From an uncultured Eubacterium sp. (GTDB lineage: Bacteria > Bacillota > Clostridia > Lachnospirales > Lachnospiraceae), in assembly GCA_949959185.1 (NCBI GenBank), contig CATLIX010000004.1, forward strand, positions 36,751 through 100,750: a DNA stretch of 64,000 nt, written 5' to 3'. How positions within the stretch are numbered: position 1 is the stretch's first letter; every line of letters begins with the position of its first letter. The translations under genes and the position numbers were made by a program. Shown here one piece after another: positions 1 to 8,500 of this stretch. The notes under the pieces are model-generated. The model ran no database searches. It was not told the origin of the DNA and worked only from the letters and a program-made list of their open reading frames with translations.

Positions 1-599
1 CAGCCAAAATCCAGGATGGTCACTTCCCGGTCCTGGGGAAGCTGCGGCAGTATATCTTCAATAAACTCCAGAAAACGGTTAATCTGGCGAAATTTATCAT
101 ATCTGGATTTAATAATCTTTCCTTCTTTTGTCTGCACGCCCAAATCCACCAGAAAATCCACTTTCCGCTCCGAATCCAGAATATAGTTCTTCTTCCTGTT
201 ATGGGCCAAATCCGTCTGTTTATGTCCCGGTATACAGTCCGGACAGCCGCCCTGCTGTTCTCCGGGCATTCTGCCGGCAGGACAGGCTTTTTCCTTTATG
301 GTAATTTTTCCCTTTTTACTCACCAGCACAGTAGCCTGTCCCTGCTGAGAAGTCAGAGCAAACTGGCGGTATTCTGTGATTTGTTTCTCAATCTCTGCGG
401 CTGCTTCCTCCATGGAATAATTCCTGTGGAAGACTTTCTGCTCCCGATATTCGCTGGCCTGGAATACCAGGCTGTTTTTTATCAGAACCGGACGGAAAAC
501 GATTCTGGCGGCGCTTTCCCGGCGGCGGGGGCCGCTGATAACCGCGTGAACAAGCTGTTCGTTAAAATATTTTTCCAGTAACTGGTGCAATTCAATCAT
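1..599 (-). CDS. class I SAM-dependent methyltransferase, N-terminal part (gene runs off the left edge)
   Basis: An open frame starts at ATG 599-597 and continues without a stop to base 1, giving about 199 residues. The protein begins MIELHQLLEKYF and has a Cys-containing stretch (CPAGRMPG...GGCPDC) near the middle. The visible C-terminal end reads TILDFG, which fits the start of a Rossmann SAM-binding motif I, with the rest of the methyltransferase fold beyond the edge. The long N-terminal extension ahead of motif I resembles the extended methyltransferases annotated in Lachnospiraceae. That family call comes from memory, and the substrate is unknown. A good promoter lies just upstream at 655-682. 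Confidence 0.6.
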   Translation of the reverse strand, partial: MIELHQLLEKYFNEQLVHAVISGPRRRESAARIVFRPVLIKNSLVFQASEYREQKVFHRNYSMEEAAAEIEKQITEYRQFALTSQQGQATVLVSKKGKITIKEKACPAGRMPGEQQGGCPDCIPGHKQTDLAHNRKKNYILDSERKVDFLVDLGVQTKEGKIIKSRYDKFRQINRFLEFIEDILPQLPQDREVTILDFG

Positions 600-654
600 A
601 ATGGGCCTTTCTCAATTTCAGTAACCATCTCTTCCGGCTCTGTATTTATCAAAC

Positions 655-682
655 ATTATACACATTACTCCTGAAAGGTCAA
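655..682 (-). promoter_or_regulatory. sigma-A-type promoter for the methyltransferase gene
   Basis: On the minus strand TTGACC (682-677) and TATAAT (660-655) are separated by 16 bp. The predicted start site lies about 50 bases ahead of the ATG at 599. This is read from sequence only. Confidence 0.7.
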
Positions 683-690
683 TCCTTTTT

Positions 691-732
691 AAAAAGAACT
701 CCCCGCAAAACTTACACAGTCCCGCAGGGAGT
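691..732 (-). terminator. rho-independent terminator after the Pro/Gly-repeat gene
   Basis: On the minus strand the arms 732-724 (ACTCCCTGC) and 706-698 (GCGGGGAGT) pair over 9 bp with one wobble. A run TTCTTTTT follows. It lies between the 3' end of the 765-1364 gene and the next promoter. Confidence 0.65.
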
Positions 733-764
733 CTCCTTTCAGATACATGCAGCTCTGTGCACGT

Positions 765-1364
765 CTACCACCAGCGGCGGCAGCGTTTATGGCGGCATCT
801 TCTCTGATACATCTCGTTAAACAGCAATACCTCTATCAGATTCTGCAGACCATTATTCCCCTGAGGCGGCCTGCCCGGAGGCGGTGGCGGCGGTCCCCAG
901 CCCGGCCCCGGAGGCGGTGGCGGCGGTCCCCAGCCCGGTCCTGGCGGCGGCCCCGGAGGCCTTCTCTGTTCCACCATGCGGCCTTCTAACGGAAGTTCCT
1001 CGGCCTGCATATCGTCTGTTTCGTACTGTTCTGCCTCGTAAGGACCTGCCTCAAAGCTCTGGATATTCATCTGGCCGCCTGTGGCCCCGTCATAAATCCG
1101 GTTCACAATCTGCCGGAGCATGAGTTTATCCGGATATTCGTCGAACATCAGGCTGCCTTCATATTCCATCTTGTCGCATTCTTCTTCTACCAGCGCCTGG
1201 ATGGATTTTACTTCTTTGGGATACATGTCTTTTAATTTCTGCATATCTTTTTCATATTCCAGTTCTTCCAGATATACATTCTGCATGGGATATGCCATGT
1301 AAAAAGGCATTTTGGGCATATTCCTGTCCGGCATCCGGTAAAACATTTCCTGTCTATAATCCAC
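765..1364 (-). CDS. hypothetical protein with Pro/Gly-rich tandem repeat
   Basis: The product has 199 residues and starts at GTG 1364, with GGGAG about 7 bases upstream. Residues 1-135 are acidic and Met/Tyr-rich with no domain I recognise. Residues about 136-165 hold two direct copies of a PGPGWGPPPPPP unit. The C-terminus is short and basic with a HKRCRRWW ending. There is no signal peptide or membrane segment, so it is probably cytosolic or spore-associated. Tyr/Pro/Gly-rich tails of this kind occur in spore-coat-like proteins, but that is only an analogy. The gene has its own terminator and is not in an operon. Confidence 0.7.
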   Translation of the reverse strand: MDYRQEMFYRMPDRNMPKMPFYMAYPMQNVYLEELEYEKDMQKLKDMYPKEVKSIQALVEEECDKMEYEGSLMFDEYPDKLMLRQIVNRIYDGATGGQMNIQSFEAGPYEAEQYETDDMQAEELPLEGRMVEQRRPPGPPPGPGWGPPPPPPGPGWGPPPPPPGRPPQGNNGLQNLIEVLLFNEMYQRRCRHKRCRRWW

Positions 1365-1455
1365 TGCTTTACTCCCATTTTTTCTGTCTCTATACTATAT
1401 GCCCCGCTTCCGGTTGTGCTACACCGGATTGTCTGTTTCTTCCACAATAACACAT

Positions 1456-1484
1456 TTGACGATATTTTTCTACTTTGCTATACT
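1456..1484 (+). promoter_or_regulatory. promoter for cbiK
   Basis: TTGACG (1456-1461), a 17-bp spacer and TATACT (1479-1484) make a near-consensus sigma-A promoter. Transcription would start near 1491, leaving a leader of about 130 bases before the cbiK start codon. Confidence 0.65.
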
Positions 1485-1490
1485 TATGAT

Positions 1491-1623
1491 AACAGTTCGG
1501 CCCCGGCCTGTCCGGTGTAAACCGTGCCGGCATACATGAGTACACGACCCATACCGTGGTTATGGGCAAGGCGGCTGCTATCAGGCTGTTAATTTAATGA
1601 CAATTCACAGAACGGAGGAAATT
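1491..1623 (+). promoter_or_regulatory. structured 5' leader of cbiK; possible metal- or corrin-responsive RNA
   Basis: The leader can close on itself: AACAG (1491-1495) pairs with CTGTT (1586-1590), extendable by two wobble pairs. Inside are a 6-bp hairpin CCCATA...TATGGG (1548-1566), a GUGUA/UACAC pairing and several CCGG/GCCGGC segments, so a multi-branched junction is possible. The conserved boxes of a cobalamin riboswitch are not visible. A NiCo (czcD-type) element is one idea, unconfirmed. The ribosome site GGAGG lies at 1614-1618. Confidence 0.3.
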
Positions 1624-2430
1624 ATGAAAGACACCAGTGCTATTCTTCTGGTCAGTTTCGGCACCAGCTATGCGGACAGCAGAAGGAAAACAATTGATAA
1701 AATACTGGAAAGAACTGCAGAAACCTTTCCGGACTATAAGATTTATCAGGCATGGACCAGCAAAATGATTCTTAAAATCCTGAGAGAGCGGGATAATCTC
1801 ATCATTCCCACCATTGAGGAAGCCATGGCCGGACTGCAGGAAGACAACATTCGGACACTGATTGTACAGCCCACCCATTTCATCAACGGACTGGAAAATG
1901 AGCTTATGACGGAACTGGTCCGGCAGCATACTTCTTCCGAGCTGGACGTCCGGTTCGGCGCTCCTCTGCTCAGCAGCACCCAGGACCAGCAGCACGTCCT
2001 TCAGGCACTGTTCCGGGAATTTTCCTGGCTACCGGAGGAAGAAGCGCTGGTATTTATGGGACACGGCACCACCCATTACGCCAACTCCGTGTACGCCGCC
2101 CTGGATTACATGATGAAAGATATGGGGCACCGCAACTTTTTTATGGGAACAGTGGAGTCTTATCCCGATCTTGATACTTTAATCCGGCAGGTAGCCCGCA
2201 CCAATGCAAAAAAAGTCCATCTTGCGCCTTTTATGCTGGTGGCAGGAGACCATGCCAACCGGGATATGGCCGGTTCAGAGCCGGATTCCTGGAAGTCCCT
2301 GTTTGAAGCCGCAGGATACGAGGTGGAATGCCATCTGCGGGGACTGGGAGAATATAAGGCTATTCAGGATATTTACCTGAAACACCTCCAGGCAGCAATT
2401 GAGGGACAGCAGCCTCATTTTTTCCAGTAG
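1624..2430 (+). CDS. cbiK: sirohydrochlorin cobaltochelatase CbiK
   Basis: The 268-residue product inserts Co2+ into sirohydrochlorin in the early (anaerobic) route to cobalamin. The N-terminus AILLVSFGTSYADSR and the metal-binding motifs MGHGTTHYAN (centre) and PFMLVAGDHANRDMAG (C-terminal half) are typical of CbiK, with the two His as metal ligands. I chose ATG 1624 because GGAGG sits 5 bases upstream. An in-frame start 27 bases earlier has no ribosome site. The gene is monocistronic and not beside other cobalamin genes. Its last 16 bases overlap the 3' end of the convergent ArsR-type gene. A sirohydrochlorin ferrochelatase or nickel-chelatase role cannot be excluded from sequence alone. 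Confidence 0.9.
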   Translation: MKDTSAILLVSFGTSYADSRRKTIDKILERTAETFPDYKIYQAWTSKMILKILRERDNLIIPTIEEAMAGLQEDNIRTLIVQPTHFINGLENELMTELVRQHTSSELDVRFGAPLLSSTQDQQHVLQALFREFSWLPEEEALVFMGHGTTHYANSVYAALDYMMKDMGHRNFFMGTVESYPDLDTLIRQVARTNAKKVHLAPFMLVAGDHANRDMAGSEPDSWKSLFEAAGYEVECHLRGLGEYKAIQDIYLKHLQAAIEGQQPHFFQ

Positions 2431-2963
2431 GTATTTCCCTTCCGCGCCATAATTCCCTCGGAAATCATATCTCTGCGGATGGTACAGAAATCCTCGTGGA
2501 ACCGGGCAATCAGCTCATTGATTTCCTTTTCTTCATATATTCTGCCGGGCTCAAACTGCCCGGCAATTTCTTCCAGACAAATCCGTTCTTTTTTCCGCTG
2601 AGCAGGAATGGATTTCAGCCTGCCATATTCAAAAAATGCGGAAATTACTTTCCTGCGGTAAGCCTCCTCCCGTTGTTTCTGTTCCTGTATCTCGTCCGAT
2701 TCTTCTTTGATGATATCCAGAATATTGGCCATGAACACTTCCTGACGGATGGAATACATGGTATAATACTGCTCTTTGTAAGAAGTTACTGCTTTCACAT
2801 CCTCCAGCTTTTTCAGATGAAAGGAAATCGTCGCAGGGGTAAGGCCGAGACGCTCTGCCAGACGCTCCACGTACATGTCTTCCTGTATCAGGGATTTCAG
2901 AATCTGCAGCCGGGACTTGTCCGCCAGGCATTTAAACAGTTTTACCGCATCGGTTTCCATCAT
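2415..2963 (-). CDS. ArsR-type winged-helix regulator with C-terminal DUF2087
   Basis: The 182-residue protein has an N-terminal ArsR-like helix-turn-helix (residues about 5-75: KCLADKSRLQILKSL, then RLGLTPATISFHLKKL) and a C-terminal part (about 110-180, EEKEINELIARFHEDFCTIRRDMISEG) matching DUF2087, which often follows such domains. The usual ArsR metal Cys pair is absent, so the ligand is unknown. I place the start at ATG 2963. The upstream gene ends with GGAGGGCGGGACAATGA, so its SD is 8 bases away and its stop overlaps this start by 4 bases, indicating coupled translation. It probably represses its own operon through the 13-bp repeats at 3339-3415. Confidence 0.85.
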   Translation of the reverse strand: MMETDAVKLFKCLADKSRLQILKSLIQEDMYVERLAERLGLTPATISFHLKKLEDVKAVTSYKEQYYTMYSIRQEVFMANILDIIKEESDEIQEQKQREEAYRRKVISAFFEYGRLKSIPAQRKKERICLEEIAGQFEPGRIYEEKEINELIARFHEDFCTIRRDMISEGIMARKGNTYWKK

Positions 2964-3310
2964 TGTCCCGCCCTCCATAATTTATTAAATTTTTCTTTAA
3001 TTTCTTCTATAGTTTCCAGTTTAATCGTTTCTGTCACAATCTTCTCCACATCCTCATGCTGTTTTGCTTTCTCTTTTGAAATCTTCCAGTTCGTCAGGGT
3101 CTCTTCCAGCTTTGCCAGATATTTTTCCCTTAACTGCTCTCCCGATTCCTGCCTGCTTATGACTTCAAAAACTGTTTTGCAGATACCATAGATATTAATT
3201 CTGATTTTCATCAGATTGGCCTCGTCCTTCCGGTGAGTAGCTGCCAGCTCCCCTTCTTCCCGACGGAGTTTTTCCACAGAATCATCCAGATATTTCAGAT
3301 ATTCGTTCAT
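2960..3310 (-). CDS. hypothetical protein, cotranscribed with the ArsR/DUF2087 regulator
   Basis: The 116-residue protein is charged and largely helical (heptad-like MNEYLKYLDDSVEKLRREEG at the start, Lys/Glu-rich end). It has no signal or membrane segment. I recognise no family. It starts at ATG 3310 with a GGGAGG site upstream and ends in the 4-base overlap with the regulator. Being the first gene of a self-regulated operon, it may be a partner or effector of the regulator; this is inference. Confidence 0.75.
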   Translation of the reverse strand: MNEYLKYLDDSVEKLRREEGELAATHRKDEANLMKIRINIYGICKTVFEVISRQESGEQLREKYLAKLEETLTNWKISKEKAKQHEDVEKIVTETIKLETIEEIKEKFNKLWRAGQ

Positions 3311-3338
3311 TGTTTTCCTGCCTCCCTGTTTTAATTTT

Positions 3339-3415
3339 ATATTTATCTAATCAGATATGGACACTATACCACCTACTCAGGAAGATGTCAATATCCATTT
3401 TGATATTTATCTAAT
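3339..3415 (-). promoter_or_regulatory. paired operator repeats flanking the ArsR-operon promoter
   Basis: The 13-mer ATTAGATAAATAT (minus strand) occurs identically at 3415-3403, upstream of the -35 box, and at 3351-3339, downstream of the -10 box, 64 bp apart. The flanks are also similar (TCAAAAT versus AAAATTA). A direct-repeat pair on both sides of a promoter is what an autorepressor looping or blocking polymerase would use. Confidence 0.6.
3363..3391 (-). promoter_or_regulatory. promoter of the ArsR/DUF2087 operon
   Basis: TTGACA (3391-3386), a 17-bp spacer and TATAGT (3368-3363) on the minus strand. It is one mismatch from consensus and lies about 50 bases ahead of the first start codon. 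Confidence 0.8.
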
Positions 3416-3432
3416 TACTTGTCTTCCAAGAA

Positions 3433-3580
3433 AGAATCCTGCTTTGCAGGATTCTCCGCGTGCGAGCGGATTGCGCAGCAATAGACTTCCTCTCCACGAG
3501 CTGCGCATCCCACCCGAAGGGCTTTATCTTACAGGAAGACACTTTCACGCTTTACCATGACAAAGTCTTTCCTGTAAGAT
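3433..3580. repeat. interspersed repeat R1, copy A (about 148 bp)
   Basis: This copy runs from a small hairpin (AGAATCCTGC/GCAGGATTCT, 3433-3457) through a core GCGAGCGGATTGC...CAGC(A)AT...CGAGCTGCGCATCC to a terminal 15-bp hairpin ATCTTACAGGAAGAC/GTCTTTCCTGTAAGAT (3526-3580). The same order of parts recurs at 62604-62751, and the terminal hairpin alone recurs at 8737-8790 and 23620-23674. Confidence 0.75.
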
Positions 3581-3584
3581 AAAA

Positions 3585-3624
3585 CAAAAGCCCCCGGAAG
3601 GCCCAAACCCTCCGGGGACTTTTG
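3585..3624 (-). terminator. terminator after glgB
   Basis: On the minus strand AAAAGTCCCCGGAGG pairs with CCTTCCGGGGGCTTTT around a GTTTGGG loop, followed by TTTTGTTTTATC. The stem is strong in both orientations. Confidence 0.8.
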
Positions 3625-3644
3625 CTTTATTATTAAATACAGAT

Positions 3645-5537
3645 TTAATATACAAAAACTGCTACGCCGAATGCCGGCAGGGGATATGCAAAGGAGAACG
3701 GACGGTTATCGCATTCCTCCTTTTCCGCTTTGTACACCAGCGGACGCTTTTCGCCCTCTCCGCCGTATTTCTTATCATCGCTGTTAAAAATCAGCTTATA
3801 CTGCTTTTTCAGCGGCACTCCTACACGGTAATCTTCCCGCGCTACCGGTGTAAAGTTGCATACAAACAGCAGGTTATTTTTACCGCTGCGGCTCTTTCTC
3901 ACAAAACTGAAAATGCTTCTGAAATTATCGTCCGCATTAATCCACTCAAAGTTATCAAACCGGGTATCTGCTTCGTACATGGCCGGATATTTGGTGTAAA
4001 TGTGGAGCAAATCTTTTACATAAGTCTGAAGCTGAAGATGTTCCGGTTCTTCCAGCAGGAACCAGTCAAGTTCCCGTTCCTCGCTCCATTCCCGGAGCTG
4101 GCCGAATTCCTGTCCCATAAACAGCAGTTTTTTGCCGGGATGGCCCATCATAAATCCATATCCTGCTTTCAGATTGGCAAATTTCTCTTTTCCTTCCCCT
4201 GGCATTTTGTTAATCATGGAGCACTTCAAATGTACCACCTCGTCATGAGACAGCACCAGAATATAATTTTCACTGTGGTTGTAGCTCATGGCAAAGGTCA
4301 TCCGGTTATGATTGTCTTTCCGGAAATATGGGTCAAGTTTCATGTAATCCAGGAAATCATGCATCCAGCCCATATTCCATTTATAACTGAAATTCAGGCC
4401 GTCATCTTCCACTTTTCCGGTCACTCTGGGCCATGCGGTAGATTCCTCCGCAATCATAACGGTTCCTGGATTTCTTCCCAGAATCAGCGTATTGATATGT
4501 TTGAAAAATTCGATTGCTTCCAGATTGTGGTTGCCGCCGTATTTATTGGCTACCCACTGGCCGTCCTGTTTGCCATAATCCAGATACAGCATGGAAGCCA
4601 CTGCATCCACCCGCAGGCCATCCACATGATAATGCTCAATCCACATCAGCGCACTGCCAATGAGGAAATTCTTCACTTCATTTTTACCGTAATCAAAAAT
4701 CTTGGTACCCCAGTCGGGATGTTCTCCCTTTTTCGGGTCTGCATATTCATAAAGGCAGGTGCCGTCAAATTCTGCCATACCGTGGGCATCTCTGGGGAAA
4801 TGAGCCGGAACCCAGTCCAGAATCACGCCGATTCCATGTTTGTGCAGATAATCTACCAGGTAAGCGAAATCCTCCGGCGTTCCATACCGGGAAGTGGGAG
4901 CGTAATAACCGGTTACCTGATAGCCCCAGGAACCGTCAAAGGGATATTCTGAAATTCCCATCAGCTCCACATGGGTATATCCCATTTCCTTTACATACTC
5001 TGTGAGCCTTACCGCCAGTTCCCGGTAAGTGTAAAATCCTTCATCTTCCCTGCCCGGATGACGCATCCAGGAGCCGGGATGTACTTCATAAATGGCCATG
5101 GGCTGTGTATGCACATCTTTGCACGCCGCGCGCTTTTCCATCCATTTGCTGTCTGTCCACTTAAAGGCATTGATATCTGCCACTGCGGAAGCATTTCCCG
5201 GCCGCAGTTCCGCATAATTTGCAAAAGGGTCTGCCTTGTAGAGCTTTCTGCCGTCCGGAGTTTCAATATAGAATTTATACAAAGCCCCCAGCTGCACCCC
5301 AGGAATAAACAACTCATAGATTCCCATAGGCTCCAGACGGGTCATTTCATTTGCGTCCTCTTTCCACTCATTAAAATCTCCTATTACGGAAACTTTTGCC
5401 GCGTTGGGCGCCCACACTGCAAAATACACACCTTTTTTCCCTTTTTCCGTAACGGGATGTGCGCCCAGTTTCTTATAAATATCATAATGTGTTGCCTGTC
5501 CAAAATAGTACATATCCAAATCTGAAAAACGTTCCAT
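3645..5537 (-). CDS. glgB: 1,4-alpha-glucan branching enzyme GlgB
   Basis: The 630-residue GH13 enzyme makes the alpha-1,6 branches of glycogen. It has an N-terminal CBM48 (GVYFAVWAPNAAKVSVIGDF, residues about 36-56) and the GH13 barrel. The catalytic residues are nucleophile Asp about 311 (DGLRVDAVASMLY), acid Glu about 364 (MIAEEST) and Asp about 432 (LSHDEVVH). The C-terminal all-beta domain ends FGVAVFVY. I chose ATG 5537, with AGGAG 8 bases ahead, over a TTG 36 bases upstream. It follows the TPR/P-loop gene by 25 bases. No other glg gene lies in the window, so the operon partner is the large TPR protein. Confidence 0.95.
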   Translation of the reverse strand: MERFSDLDMYYFGQATHYDIYKKLGAHPVTEKGKKGVYFAVWAPNAAKVSVIGDFNEWKEDANEMTRLEPMGIYELFIPGVQLGALYKFYIETPDGRKLYKADPFANYAELRPGNASAVADINAFKWTDSKWMEKRAACKDVHTQPMAIYEVHPGSWMRHPGREDEGFYTYRELAVRLTEYVKEMGYTHVELMGISEYPFDGSWGYQVTGYYAPTSRYGTPEDFAYLVDYLHKHGIGVILDWVPAHFPRDAHGMAEFDGTCLYEYADPKKGEHPDWGTKIFDYGKNEVKNFLIGSALMWIEHYHVDGLRVDAVASMLYLDYGKQDGQWVANKYGGNHNLEAIEFFKHINTLILGRNPGTVMIAEESTAWPRVTGKVEDDGLNFSYKWNMGWMHDFLDYMKLDPYFRKDNHNRMTFAMSYNHSENYILVLSHDEVVHLKCSMINKMPGEGKEKFANLKAGYGFMMGHPGKKLLFMGQEFGQLREWSEERELDWFLLEEPEHLQLQTYVKDLLHIYTKYPAMYEADTRFDNFEWINADDNFRSIFSFVRKSRSGKNNLLFVCNFTPVAREDYRVGVPLKKQYKLIFNSDDKKYGGEGEKRPLVYKAEKEECDNRPFSFAYPLPAFGVAVFVY

Positions 5538-5562
5538 CACTATCACTCCTGTTTCCAATATT

Positions 5563-8500
5563 TTATTCCTCAAAGTCTTTTTCTCTCAGATAGAGATATC
5601 CTTCGGGGCTGAACTTCTTTCCGCCAAATAATTTTTTCAATCCACCTCTTTCCGCACTGCTGATGGCCATATCCACAATTTCTTTCACTTCCGTCAATGT
5701 TGTGGCCTCATCCAGTTTCTGTATGTTGCTGATACGGTTGTAAAGTGCTAATATCCCCATATCATCAATTTCACATTCCTGCTCCTCTGCATATGCCTTT
5801 GCAAATTCCACCAGTTCATCGCTGGTAAACACAGGTATTTTTATCCGCTCTGTAAATTTTTTTGCAAAATTCACATCCTGGCTTAACACCTTCTCAATTC
5901 CTTTTCTGGTATCCTCCAGAATAAACAGAAGCCCGTCCGTATTCTGCTCCATCAAAAGAGAAAGTCTTGTGGCTGTTTCCGGAGATATTTCTCCTGCTTT
6001 TTCTATAATCAGATAGCCCCCTGCTATTTTTTTCAGCAGTTGGCTCAAATCCTTCTGATTCAGGGATTCTCCTGTAATTTTTCCAACTTTTCCTGCAGGA
6101 TGGCCTCCGCTTTTCTGCACTGCCTTAATAATATCCGTTGCCAGCACCGTCTTCCCGCTGCCCCGGCCGCCCATAATCAGAATATTTCCGCTGGCGGAAC
6201 TGCTGTCTTTCCCTTTCCGGTGCAGAGCGCCCTCTAACACCTGGCAAAGCTGCTGCTCCATTCCGGTTACCGGAACAAAATAGGAAAAGATTTCTTTCTG
6301 TTCCTCACTCAGCTTCCGAACCGGTTCTTCGGCAGGTTCCAGACGAATCTCCGGAATCCCTTCATGCTCTCCGGGAGACGTTGTTTTCACAACGGGAATA
6401 TAAGAAGTTTCTTCTTCCAGTTCTGTCCTTACTTCCGGAATAGCCATTTCTTCCGGCCCGATTCTCACTTCCGGAATCATCGGTTCCTCCGGCCTGGTTC
6501 TCATTTCCGGAATCATCGGTTCCTCCGGCTCGGTTCTCACTTCCGGAATGGCCATTTCCTCCGGCCCGGTTCTCACTTCCGGAACCGGTACAGCTATCTC
6601 TTTTGCCTCCATCCCTGCTTCTGCAACCGGCTTTAGCGGTACCTGATTTTTCTCCTCCCTGGCCGCCTTTGCCGCCTGAAATACAGAGGCCAGATATCGT
6701 TCCGCATCTTTTTTCTCCGCTGCAGCCTCCGGAATCTCCACAGCTTCCAGGTTTTCTGCCGCAGGAATCCGGGGTTCTTCTTCCGGAATCGGAGATTTTT
6801 CTTCCGGAATTCGGGGTTCTTCTTCCGGAACCGGAGATTTTTCTTCCTGAATTCGGGGTTCTTCTTCCGGAATCCAGGGTTCCTCCATATTCAGGGGCAA
6901 CTCCTGCACTTCTGTTTCCGGATGTGCTGCCGGCTCCAAAACTGCTCCCGGCACTTCTGCTTCCGGATGTACTGCCGGCTCCAGGACTGCTCCCGGCACT
7001 TCCGAAACCTGAGACAGTTCCGGCACTTCTGAAACCTGAGACAGTTCCGTATCCGGAATCGTCTGCGGCAGTTCAGGATACGATTCCGCTATCTCCGAAA
7101 TTTCTTCCTGCACATATGCCTGTTCCGGCACTTCTGAAAATGTCTCCTGGGGATACATCTGCTCCGGGATTTCCGAAAATGTCTCCTGGGAATACATCTG
7201 CTCCGGAATTTCCGCCTCCGGATATGTCCCCTGCATGGAATACTCCGGCATATTCTCAGGGTAGCCCTCAGTTACTTCCGGCTCCGGCATATTCTCAGGG
7301 TAGTCCCCTGGCACAGCTTCTTCCGTCATGCCCTGTTCTTCCGGTTCAAATCCTTCTGTATTCTGCAGATAACGCTCTGCAAGCAATTCCTGGGGAGACA
7401 CCCCTGCATTCAGTCTGGGAATGATCTGATTCAGCCGTTCCATCAGTTCTTCCGCCTCCTGCAATGCCCGCGCCTTTGCAGATTCCAGCCTCCGCTGCTG
7501 GGCAACCGCCATGGCTGCTTCCGCCGCACGTCTTGTCTTCTCCCATTCTGTCAGAACATCTTCAATATTAATCTGCCCGTTTATCTGGGGTTCGTGCCAG
7601 CCTCCGCCGGGAACGGAAAGGCTTATCTGCCCGTCCCGGTCTTCTGCCAGCATTTCCTGAAAATCATTTTTCAGAGAACCGTCAATTTCCTCATCGGTCT
7701 CAATATGGCCATACCGTTCTTCTTCCGGTACCGGTTCTTCCTGTTCCTGAGACACCTGCAGATATGGAATTTCCTCCACCATTTTCTTGATATTATCCAT
7801 AGTATCTGTAACGGTTTCTCTGGTGTCGGCATCCAGAATCTGCTGCATACTCTTCGCCAGTTCTTCCTGCAGGTTCAGCGTGTTAAACCGCCCGGTGTTG
7901 GAAGTAATATCCGGTATCGGCACCGCTTCCTGAACAATCTCCTCTGATTCGGGCTGTTCTGCCGCTTCTTCCACCGGTTCCCCCCGGCTCATCTTGAACT
8001 GGCGGTACTTCTCTTCCTGATACTTATTCAAAGGCTGGTACAGCATTTTCAGCTCCAGCGCTTTCTCCACATATTTTCCATCCCCAAACCAGAGTACCAG
8101 GTCGTCGCAGACTTCCACGCACCGCTCGCTGTTCCCGGAACGATGGTACAGATAGGCCAGTTCAAAGGCCCATTCTTCCTTATACTCCCTGTCTTTGAAT
8201 TCTTCCAGTATATCTATCAGCTCCGGCAGAGAAGCCCCTTCCAGCTTCGCAATCTGGTAACGGAGCACATATTTCAGATTATCCTGTGGGGCCACCTCCA
8301 GAAATTCCTCGTAATATTCTTTCGCTTCTTCCAGTCTGCCCATCTTCATGGCAACCAGCGCCAGCCGGTAAATAATATTTCTTCCTACGGTCGCCCTGTC
8401 ATAGGCCATGAGAAGAATCTCATGACTGTTCTCGTACTGTTTATTTCTGTCATATATTTCGCCAACCATACAAAGGGTTGCCGCACTCTTTACTTTCCTC

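Noticed and set aside
747..989. Arg/Pro-rich plus-strand frame
   Set aside because: It is a shadow of the PGPGWGPPPPPP repeat on the other strand.
1491..1623. Cobalamin riboswitch
   Set aside because: The conserved B12-box and the GCCACTG/GGGAA cores cannot be found; only a generic structured leader is supported.
3433..3580. CRISPR array
   Set aside because: R1 to R3 copies are dispersed and unequal with no regular spacers, and no cas gene is present.
4002..4952. Plus-strand open frame of 316 residues
   Set aside because: It lies antisense to glgB, with no domain and no ribosome site.
6603..7424. Plus-strand open frame of 273 residues, Pro/Leu-rich
   Set aside because: It is the antisense of the Glu/Pro repeat region of the TPR gene; the repeats keep it open by chance and there is no ribosome site.
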